Source: Rehmannia glutinosa (taxonomy: Eukaryota > Streptophyta > Magnoliopsida > Lamiales > Orobanchaceae). Taken from it: DNA of 64,000 bases. Location of the stretch: NCBI GenBank assembly GCA_016081115.2, contig CM071933.1:59100660-59164659 (forward strand), given 5' to 3'. Shown here piece after piece: positions 56,086 to 64,000 of the stretch; positions within the stretch are counted from its first letter, which is position 1, and every line of letters starts with the position of its first letter. The notes under the pieces were generated by a model. That model had not been told where the DNA came from, did not search any database, and saw only the letters and a program-made list of their open reading frames with translations. A program made the translations under genes and the position numbers.

Positions 56086-56916
56086 CAACCAGTAGATGCA
56101 GGCAACAAAAATGGATTTGGGCGGCGATAGATGTATGGCAACGATTGGCTTGGGGTTTGGGTTTCGGGCCTATGATTCGGGTTCGGGCCTTGGGAAAATT
56201 TATGGGTTTCGGGTATTTCCGATGGGTTCGAAATTTTTCGAAGTTTTCTGAAATTTTTGTGGAAAATTGACTTTGGGACTTTTCGGCGACGGGTTCGGGT
56301 CGTCGGTTCGGGATTTGGATTTCTCATGGCAACTCGAGTTATTTCCGGCTATGATTGTTTTGACAGAAGAAAGAAAGTTTTGAGAGAAAAAAAATTATAA
56401 TCATATACCTTGCTGTGAATTGGGAGTTTGGTAGAGAAAAAAAAAAGTTTCTGAAACTATTGAAGAAGAAGACGTGAGATTACAATGATAGGTGTTGTAT
56501 TTGGAGTTTGCTGAGGTTTTTGTGTGCTAGCAAATGGGGTATCTCGTGAGTTTTGTAGGAGTAGTGAGATTGTGGAAGTTCATGGACTGTTGAGGAAAAC
56601 GTGGGTTTTGTGGGTTCTGAAATTGGCTAGGTTTGTTGTTAAAAGATCTGATTTGATTTTATCTAACAATAAAGATCAAGGTAAATAAAATTTCGAATTT
56701 TGAATTTAAATAAAAATAATAATTTTGCAGAATTTTAAATTTTCTAGAAACTGGGTATGGGCTCTCGAAAATAAAAATAAAATATAAATTTATAAATGGG
56801 CCTGTTAATGTTATTAAGACTAGCTTTTTACTAAAATTTATCTTTGGTACCAATAATTAAAATCCTAAAGGTCTAAAAATACTAAAACCCAAATTGGTAA
56901 AAATTGGGGTATTACA

Positions 56917-57385
56917 TTCCAATCCACCTATCACTCCGAACTCGGATGCTTGACCCATTGCCCACCCTCCATGTCGTCCCTTTTTCAATCAATTTCCGAG
57001 CTTCTAATAGACTCCTCATAAGAAACTAGGTTGGTATCTTAATTTTGCACTCATTAAATCATCCCGTTGGAAAATATTTGCTTTCAATAGACGCGTCGCC
57101 AATGAATCTCGAGTTGAGAGTAAACGCTAAAACTGTTTAGCTAACAAGGCATGGTTGAACAAATGTACTTTACGGAAACCCAAACCACTCGAAAACTTTG
57201 ATCGCGTAAGTCAATCCCAACCAACCCAATGTTTCTTTCTATTTCCATTTTTAGTGCCCCACCAAAAACGAGTCACTGCTCGTTCAAGATCTTTACACAG
57301 TGTTAATGGGAATAGAAAACAGCTCATTAGGTAAGTTGGTGATGTGAACCGCAGCAACAATTGTGCATACGACCCAAACAACAAT
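56917..57385 (-). pseudogene. LINE 2: end of RT domain
   Basis: TYLMSCFLFPLTLCKDLERAV, TRFWWGTKNGN, HWVGWDRL and LGFRKVHLFNHALLAKQFWR, then TTWRVGNGSSIRVRSDRWIG: the C-terminal RT and thumb region of plant L1 elements. Directly continuous, in frame, with 54754 once the solo LTR and one TTCCA are removed. The upstream RT core and endonuclease are missing. Confidence 0.8.
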
Positions 57386-57575
57386 ATGTTGTTAACCCAA
57401 GATCATCACTAGTTCGGTTAAAAATGGTGGAAATCTCGACTCATTGCTTAGCAAAGCAAGAACCTCGGTATGTGTAGACGCCACAAACAAATGCGGAAGT
57501 TTATTTGATAAGTCGGAATTCGCAACAAGATGAACAATCTTGAAGCTCTTCGAAAAAACCCAAAGGGTTGGAGAG
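57386..57575. other. Unexplained 190 bp between LINE 2 and Gypsy pol
   Basis: An open minus frame runs through it (VFSKSFKIVHLVANSDLSN...), but it matches neither a Gypsy C-terminus nor LINE RT that I recognise. Probably a junction fragment. Confidence 0.4.
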
Positions 57576-58369
57576 AAACACATTATGTACCCCTGACAAG
57601 TCTGTGGCAAAGCCAAACGATACGCCAAGTCCCCAACTCTTTCTAGTATCTCAAACGGTCCAATATAACGGGGCTGTAGTTTTCCCTTTTTACCAAATCT
57701 TATAATTCCTTTCATTGGAGCCACCTTCAAAAACACACTGTTGCCAACCTCAAACTGTATGTCCTTTCTGCGCTTATCCACGTAGGATTTTTGTCTATCT
57801 TGAGCAACCTTTATTCTGTCCCGGATCTCTGAAATCTTTTCTACTGTTTGTTCAATCAACTCCGGTCCCAAAATTTTCCTTTCTCCAACTTCACTCCAAT
57901 ATAAAGGGGACCTACACTTCCTCCCGTATAATGCTTCATACGGAGCCATCTTAATCGTTGCTTGGTAACTGTTATTGTACGCAAATTCCACCAATGGCAA
58001 CATAGTTTCCCAACTTTCCCCCGTATCCAATACACATGCTCTCAACAAGTCCTCTAATGTCTTAATAGTTCTCTCGGATTGCCCATCGATCATGGATGAT
58101 AGTCAGATCTTGAATCTCAATTTCGTTCCCAACGCTTCTTGCAAACTCCTCCAGAACTTCGATGTAAACCGCGGATCTCTGTCTGACACGATAGAAACTG
58201 GCACCCCGTGTAACCTCACAATTTCCTTAATATAGATTCTGGCATACTGATCCATGTTAAAAGTTATTCGTACCGGCAGAAAATGTGCTGACTTGGTCAA
58301 TCGATCCACTATGACCCAGACTGCGTTATTCTTCCTTAGTGTTTGTGGTAGTCCAACCACAAAATCCAT
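57576..58369 (-). pseudogene. Tekay-like Gypsy integrase core and C-terminus
   Basis: MDFVVGLPQTLRKNNAVWVIVDRLTKSAHFLP (catalytic Asp region), VSDRDPRFTSKFW (second Asp) and DGQSERTIKTLEDLLRAC (catalytic Glu). Then NNSYQATIKMAPYEALYGRKCRSPLYW and GPFEILERVGDLAYRLALP. A frame break near 58100 splits it. The sequence stops being recognisable right after VHNVF (about 57578), where a chromodomain would be expected about 40 residues later. The 3' LTR is also missing on this side. Confidence 0.85.
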
Positions 58370-58381
58370 AGTTATATGTTC

Positions 58382-59194
58382 TCACTTCCACTCCGGGATC
58401 TCCAACGGCTTAAGCAAACCCGACGATCGCTGGTGCTCTGCTTTAACTTGTTGGCAGACCAAACATTTCTCTACAAAATCCACAATATCTCTCTTCATGC
58501 TCCTCCACCAGAAAAGTCTCCTCAAGTCGTGGTACATCTTTGTACCTCCGGGATGAGCTGTGTAGGGAGTATTATGTGCCTCCTCTAGAATTTCCTTCCG
58601 GAGTGCTTCATCCTTAGGGACACAAATCCTTCCTTCATATGTCAGAACATCATCACCAGTTACCTTGAAACCCTCGATGTCTCCAGCTTGTACATGTTCC
58701 CTCATCTTGCACAAAAACTTATCGTGGGGTTGGGCCTCCTTAATCTTATATCTTAAGGTGGGTTGCACCACCAATGATGCCAAAATGGCTTCCGTACCAT
58801 TTGGTGGTTCAACAACTTCAATCTCCAGTTTGGCAAACTCTCTTGCCAAATGCTCTTGCTCCGTGAGCATACAAGTTAACTCTCCTCTGGTCCTTCTGCT
58901 CAAGGCATCGGCTACTACGTTAGCTTTGCCCGGATGGTACTGAACGGTGCAATCATAGTCTTTCACCAGTTCTAACCATCTCCTCTGCCTCATATTCAAC
59001 TCCTTCTGAGTGAAAAGATATTTAAGGCTTTTGTGATCCGTGAATATTTCACACTTCCCTCCATATAGGTAGTGTCGCCATATCTTTAATGCGTGTACCA
59101 CGGCAGCCAACTCCAGGTCATGCGTGGGGTAATTCAACTCATGCGTCTTTAGTTGTCTCGAGGCGTAAGCCACAACCTTACCGTGTTGCATCAA
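58382..59194 (-). CDS. Gypsy RNase H and integrase zinc finger, open segment
   Basis: 270 codons open. RNase H: VAYASRQLKTHELNYPTHDLELAAVVHALKIW, YGGKCEIFTDHKSLKYLF, NVVADALSRR. After a linker comes the integrase HHCC finger: AHNTPYTAHPGGTKMYHDLRR...FVEKCLVCQQVKAEH, ending LKPLEIPEWK. Part of one gag-pol polyprotein now split by frameshifts at about 59200 and 58375. Confidence 0.8.
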   Translation of the reverse strand: MMQHGKVVAYASRQLKTHELNYPTHDLELAAVVHALKIWRHYLYGGKCEIFTDHKSLKYLFTQKELNMRQRRWLELVKDYDCTVQYHPGKANVVADALSRRTRGELTCMLTEQEHLAREFAKLEIEVVEPPNGTEAILASLVVQPTLRYKIKEAQPHDKFLCKMREHVQAGDIEGFKVTGDDVLTYEGRICVPKDEALRKEILEEAHNTPYTAHPGGTKMYHDLRRLFWWRSMKRDIVDFVEKCLVCQQVKAEHQRSSGLLKPLEIPEWK

Positions 59195-59202
59195 AACACA
59201 AC

Positions 59203-60292
59203 CTAAGCCTTGCTTCGATCGTCGCTATAGATGACAAATCCCTCTGTAGGATTTGGAATTGTCAATACAGGGGCAGAAGTTAATTTACCTTTCAACTCCT
59301 GAAAACTCTCCTCGCACTTCTGAGTCCATTCGAACTTCTCCCATTTCCTCGTTAACCGAGTCATAGGCATGGCTATCCTAGAGAATCCCTCGATAAACCT
59401 TCTGTAATAGCCAGCTAGACCTAGAAAACTCCGTACCTCACTTGCATTCTTAGGTACATTCCAACTGCTTACTGCTTCAACCTTACCAGGGTCAACTTCA
59501 ATTCCTTGTGATGTGACCACGTGTCCGAGAAACACGACTCGGTCCAACCAGAATTCACACTTCTTAAACTTCGCGTATAACTTCTCCTTGCGAAGTGTCT
59601 CCAATACAATCTTTAAATGCTCCTCGTGTTGCACCTTATCCTTCGAATATACCAATATGTCATCTATGAAGACTATGACGAACTGATCTAGGTAAGGGTG
59701 AAATACCATGTTCATCAAGTCAATAAAGACTGCTGGTGCATTAGACAACCCAAATGGCATCACTACAAACTCATAGTGCCCGTAACGGGTTCTAAATGCC
59801 GTTTTTGGAATATCACACTCCTTTACTTTCAGTTGGTGGTACCCAGATCTCAGATCGATCTTGGAGAACACACTAGCTCCTCGAAGTTGATCGAATAAAT
59901 CTTCGATCCTCGGCAACGGATACTTATTCTTTACTGTAAGTCGATTCAACTCTCTGTAATCGATGCACATTCGAAGTGATCCGTCTTTCTTCTTCACGAA
60001 TAGATCGCGCGCCCCAAGGTGACACACTTGGGCGAATAAATCCCGTCTCCAACAGTTCTTGTATTTGAACCTTTAGCTCTGCAGCTTCCTTCCGGCGCCA
60101 TCCGATAGGGTGCTCTAGATATCGGTGCCGCTCCGGTACCAAATCGATGGAGAACTCGACTTGTCGATTTGGTGGTACTCTGGTAACTCTTCGGAAAGAC
60201 ATCCACAAATTCCCGTCTTCAGTAGGAACGCTATTTGGTGTCAACTCGTTGTTGGAGTTCCAACAATATTCACCAAATATTCCCTTTTTCAA
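59203..60292 (-). pseudogene. Gypsy reverse transcriptase
   Basis: Motifs in order: EFSIDLVPERHRY and IQELLETGFIRPSVSPWGA (frame change near 60010). Then KKDGSLRMCIDYRELNRLTVKNKYPLPRI, FSKIDLRSGYHQ, VVMPFGLSNAPAVFIDLMN, catalytic FIDDILVYSK (about 59650), VFLGHVVTSQGIEVDP and VRSFLGLAGYYRRFIEGFS. Catalytic Asp pair present. Reads as a recently broken RT with few frameshifts. Confidence 0.85.
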
Positions 60293-60500
60293 AGAAGGTC
60301 AAAGCATTCATTGCTTGATATAACTCTGGCACGATCCTGTCTTAGTCCCGTAAAACTTTATTGCTTCTCCTCCTGGCAAATGTAGTGTCACTTCGTTTTT
60401 CGACCGGATGTCACCGATATCTACTAAGCCATCCATACCAAATATTATATCAAAATCCTTCATATCAATTACATACAAATTGGCTTTTAGATCCCTTCCC

Positions 60501-60929
60501 CTATGTCAACGCTCTCACGCCCTTAATGATTGAATCGGTGAAAATTGTCTTACCAGAAGGCAAACTAATCTCAAGGGGTTCGTCGATCCTAGTATCGCTA
60601 TGTCCAATCATATTATAAAATCTCGAAGACATAAAAGAATGTGTGGCACCCGTATCAAATAATGCTAAAGCAGGTATTCCAAGTACATTTAACATACCTG
60701 ACATTGTGCCCGGGTTCTGATCAGCTTCCCCCTGGGTCATAGCATATACTCGTGCCTGTCCTCTAGATCCTTGCCCTTTTCTTCCCTGTTCCCGAGTGCG
60801 GGCAATCCCATGATGAATGTCCTGGCATCTTACACCAAGAGACTTATTCTCCCCCATCAAACACTCCCCATTATGATTTTTCCCGCATTTCGCACACGGT
60901 TTTACGGTTTGAGGTTTAGGCCCTCTCAC
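60501..60929 (-). CDS. Gypsy zinc knuckle and protease segment
   Basis: CAKCGKNHNGECL zinc knuckle (residues 17-29 of the open segment), a Gly/Arg-rich linker, then retropepsin: ARVYAMTQGEA, IPALALFDTGATHSFMS with active site DTGA. LEISLPSGK follows. It joins gag upstream and RT downstream through frame breaks (60300-60500). Confidence 0.8.
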   Translation of the reverse strand: MRGPKPQTVKPCAKCGKNHNGECLMGENKSLGVRCQDIHHGIARTREQGRKGQGSRGQARVYAMTQGEADQNPGTMSGMLNVLGIPALALFDTGATHSFMSSRFYNMIGHSDTRIDEPLEISLPSGKTIFTDSIIKGVRALT

Positions 60930-61019
60930 ATCGCTTCTACTTTGTTTATTCTCGATTTCGATTCTGTCCCGGTTTCCATTCCGTTCCTTTTTCCCAAATT
61001 CCTGGTTTGTTGCTTCTGT

Positions 61020-61700
61020 CTAACTCTTGACTTGCAAAGAATCTCCGAGCACGAACAACACCGTGTGCAAGCATGATAGAACCCCATGACTTGCCACAAT
61101 GTGGCGTATCCCTGGTCGTAAACCCGCTCGGAACCTTAGCGCTCGTTTACGGTCTGTATCCACCATATATTCCACGAAGAAGCTCATTTGGTTGAACTTC
61201 CTCTCGTACTCTGTCATAGACATTCCCTCTTGTTTTAAATCCCAAAACTCCCGCTCCATCTGTTCCCGATAATGTTGGGGACAATACTTCTCCATCACTA
61301 TTTCTTTGAACCCCTCCCAAGTTAGGGCTGCTCATTCCTCGGCAGGCCTTAGTCTCCAGTAGCTCATCCACCAACGTCCTGCATCTTGTACCAGCTGGTA
61401 CTGAGCACAAAGGATGCGTTGTGCCTCAGTACACCCAATTAACTCGAAGGTACGTTCCAATGACACAAACCACTCGTCTATGTAGGCAGGTCCTTCTTGC
61501 CCATTAAAGATCAGCGGTGAGAAGCGGCGAAATTGCTTTACCACTTGTGCTTGAGTTAATGTCGGGGCTTGGTTGACTGCGTGATCATTCTCGTTATTCC
61601 CTCGATTCCATGTCGGAAATGGGTTTGCCTCATTATTTCAATTCACATGGTTATTACTAGTAGTAGCACCTCGGGTCCTCACCCTACGTCCTCGAATCAT
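61020..61700 (-). pseudogene. Gypsy gag
   Basis: The likely start ATG at 61700 (MIRGRRVRTRGATTSN) meets a TGA about 20 codons in. Beyond it: QFRRFSPLIFNGQEGPAYIDEWFVSLERTFELIGCTEAQRILCAQYQL, a frame change near 61330, then YCPQHYREQMEREFWDLKQEGMSMTEYERKFNQMSFF, the Retrotrans_gag family. A nonsense and a frameshift break it. Confidence 0.8.
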
Positions 61701-62240
61701 TTTCCTAAAGCCAAAGTATAACCACAACTTAGTAAAACTCGTCTGAGATATGCGTTCTAAGTCAAAATACAGTTTATAAGTCAACTCATCATCGGAAAAG
61801 ACATCACTAAATAAGACATTTAAATATAAAAGAAATGCAAAATATTTCCATTATCATCATCTTATCTCTCAAAGTTCTTAAAGTCTCTAATACGCTTCTT
61901 ATTCAGGACTGCGAGACAAATGACAGTCTTCCTAGCGATCTCGTGAGGCCCAACAATTCTAACTATACATATATCAGGCCCATTAAAATTTTTAAATATC
62001 ATGAAATTTCTTAAGTTCGAAGCGTAATAAAATGATGACATATATCATTTCTCAACATTAAAATATGCATTTTCGCAATGAAAGACATTAGTATAAGGCT
62101 CAAAATTCATTATGCAACATTTAGTAACAAAAATATAAGTATTACCTCGATGTCCCCGTGGTGCGGCGAAGGTGATTGATCATAGATTACTTTAAAAAAA
62201 TTCGACATTTTTTTTTTCAAGTCTACAGAAACGTAAGCCT
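61021..62240. other. Gypsy 5' leader between gag and PBS
   Basis: Apart from gag (to 61700), 61701-62240 is AT-rich, non-coding leader of the Gypsy element on the minus strand; no extra ORF seen. Confidence 0.5.
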
Positions 62241-62252
62241 GCTCTGATACCA
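62241..62252 (-). other. Primer-binding site of the Gypsy element
   Basis: TGGTATCAGAGC on the minus strand, followed by AGGCTTACG. Four bases lie between it and the LTR end ...TGTTACA (62257). Confidence 0.9.
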
Positions 62253-62256
62253 CTAA

Positions 62257-64000
62257 TGTAACACCCTAGTTTTGAAAAAAATGTAACTACGCATAATGGT
62301 ACTAACAAAATGACTAAGAATCTAACGGAAACGAGTCAACCATATTTTTTTTAATCCAAAGAATAAAATAACTAACTTAAATAAAAATTCGCATCATCCA
62401 TCAATTGAAGTAAAACCAGTACACTGTATGTTTTATAAATACGAAAGATTAAAAGACCAACATCGTTCATGAAATTCTACTACTAATAAAAATTCAACAA
62501 AAACAATTGTCATGATCAATTCACGCGCCACGTCGGACTCCTCAACCTGAAAGGGGTAAAATTATTGGGGTGAGTTATCGTCAACTCAGTGGGGAAGCAA
62601 TTGTTCAAGTCAAATACGCAAGCATAACAGTTAGCACAAACTTTCACGAAAATATCATAGTCTCAAGTACAGTTAAGTACAAATAGTCTCAAAGTCTCAT
62701 GTACATTTAAGTACGAATAGTCTCAGAGTCTCGCGTACAATTAAGTACCAATAGTCTCAAAGTCTCGCGTGCAATTAAGTACCAATAGTCTCAAAGTCTC
62801 GTGCAATTAAGTACAAATAGTCTCAACATCACACATTATTTATCATGAATATGCAACTAACATTAAAACAGGCATTTAAATTAAACAAAAGCAATAAAAC
62901 CCCACCTCAAATAAAGTGCAGAAAATACCAAATGCGTGCTCGATTGAAAGTTTTAAACCTCGTAAGAATGAGTCCCTACAATTTAAATAAAATAAAAATA
63001 ACTTAAATAAATACTTTAGGAGAATTTTTGACTAAAAGAAAGAAAGAACAAAAATTAATAATAAATATGATGAAAAAGGGAAAAAGGGTTGGCTGGAGTG
63101 CTTAAATGAAAACAACATAAATATGATTGAAAAAGGGATTGTTGTTTCGGTCAAACAGGAGAGGTCAAAGGCTGTTTTGGACTAAGGTAAAAATTCTGGG
63201 GTAAATGTGAAATTTCTGAAAGAGGATTTTTGAAATGAAAATAGAAATTATGGGGTTGGTCTAGTAATTTATATAAACTGTGGAGTCAAACTCAAGGTCT
63301 TAATAAGAAAATCCACTCCCAGCCCATTTCCTTTGCAAAACTCACGTGTGACTCTGTGTTACACTTTTTTTTTTTTTTTTTTTGAATCAAAACCCATCTC
63401 CCAAAAATATAATTGTTCATCTTCAACAATTTACCCTCAGTTACTCGCTCTCTCTCCTCTCGGCCTGCTCTCTCTCTCGGCCTGCTCTCTCTCTATGTCT
63501 CGCCCTCACTTTCTCTCTCTCGTCTCTCAACCTCGCTCTCTCTCACTCTCTCTGGGTCTCTCTCTCAAATTCTCACAACCAGTAGATGCAGGCAACAAAA
63601 ATGGATTTGGGCGGCGATAGATGTATGGCAACGATTGGCTTGGGGTTTGGGTTTCGGGCCTATGATTCGGGTTCGGGCCTTGGGAAAATTTATGGGTTTC
63701 GGGTATTTCCGATGGGTTCGAAATTTTTCGAAGTTTTCTGAAATTTTTGTGGAAAATTGACTTTGGGACTTTTCGGCGACGGGTTCGGGTCGTCGGTTCG
63801 GGATTTGGATTTCTCATGGCAACTCGAGTTATTTCCGGCTATGATTGTTTTGACAGAAGAAAGAAAGTTTTGAGAGAAAAAAAATTATAATCATATACCT
63901 TGCTGTGAATTGGGAGTTTGGTAGAGAAAAAAAAAAGTTTCTGAAACTATTGAAGAAGAAGACGTGAGATTACAATGATAGGTGTTGTATTTGGAGTTTG
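62257..64000 (-). mobile_element. 5' LTR of the Tekay-like Gypsy element (runs off window)
   Basis: Starts TGTAACACCC next to the PBS and matches 54760-56500 almost base for base, with small indels: ACCCGCCACGCGCC shortened, a longer poly-T at 63367-63383. About 400 bp remain outside the window. Confidence 0.9.

Larger units (their letters stand above)
54760..56916 (-). mobile_element. Solo LTR of a Tekay-like element in LINE 2
   Basis: 2157 bp TGTAACACCC...GGGGTATTACA with exact TSD TTCCA (54755-54759, 56917-56921). LINE coding sequence continues in frame on the other side, so no interior exists: a solo LTR. Closely matches the LTR at 62257-64000. Contains 34 bp tandem repeats and a CT/GA-rich block. 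Confidence 0.9.

Noticed and set aside
55849..56327. Ser/Leu-rich ORFs, duplicated at 63333-63817
   Set aside because: Duplicated only because both are the same LTR; the peptides come from CT-repeat DNA.
57576..61700. Possible integrated pararetrovirus
   Set aside because: Has LTRs, integrase with HHCC and DDE motifs and a tRNA-Met PBS; no movement or coat protein. It is a Gypsy retrotransposon.

Overview
The window is a stretch of plant nuclear genome, almost certainly a eudicot. It is AT-rich and packed with nested retrotransposons of plant lineages (Athila, Tat, Tekay-like chromovirus, SIRE/Copia, L1-type LINE). It holds one clear host gene, a 22-exon intracellular Na+/H+ exchanger of the NHX5/NHX6 class at 46401-53228 (+). 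No prokaryotic, organellar or CRISPR features are seen. The species cannot be named from the sequence.

Layout. 1-1541: partial Athila-type LTR (-) inserted into the integrase gene of a Tat element. 1542-14048: the Tat element (+), with integrase C-terminus, an antisense gene-like ORF with its own TATA box and a frame-preserving intron, polypurine tract and 3' LTR. That antisense ORF is split by a complete non-autonomous Copia element (-) at 3779-11624 with exact TSD CATCT, which carries only gag plus an unrelated 445-codon cargo ORF. 14524-15815: inverted chromovirus-type LTR. 15816-18765: LTR pair with a 346 bp interior holding little beyond a primer-binding site, its right LTR interrupted by a hAT-type MITE. 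18766-26625: decayed Athila element (-) with a second hAT-type MITE in its RT. 26626-36974 (-): an L1-type LINE, split by a deleted SIRE-like element (30391-36096, TSD CACAA). 37747-42384: an Athila-type element (+) with TSD GTACT but pol and one U3 deleted. 42499-44766: small DNA elements and a perfect 158 bp tandem duplication. 44767-53228: NHX promoter region and gene. 53675-57385 (-): second LINE containing a solo LTR with TSD TTCCA. 57576-64000: Tekay-like Gypsy element (-), 3'-truncated on the left and running off the window with its 5' LTR.

The most interesting signals are these. (i) Dense arrays of short GC-rich palindromes lie just upstream of the TATA box in LTRs of three unrelated families. 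(ii) The Copia element's cargo ORF has the same palindrome-plus-TATA-like arrangement in front of it. (iii) The Tat antisense gene has promoter, intron and coding parts. (iv) NHX has three minor-spliceosome (U12) introns, two of them AT-AC. All coordinates and motifs were read by eye; domain names rest on recognised conserved motifs, not on searches.
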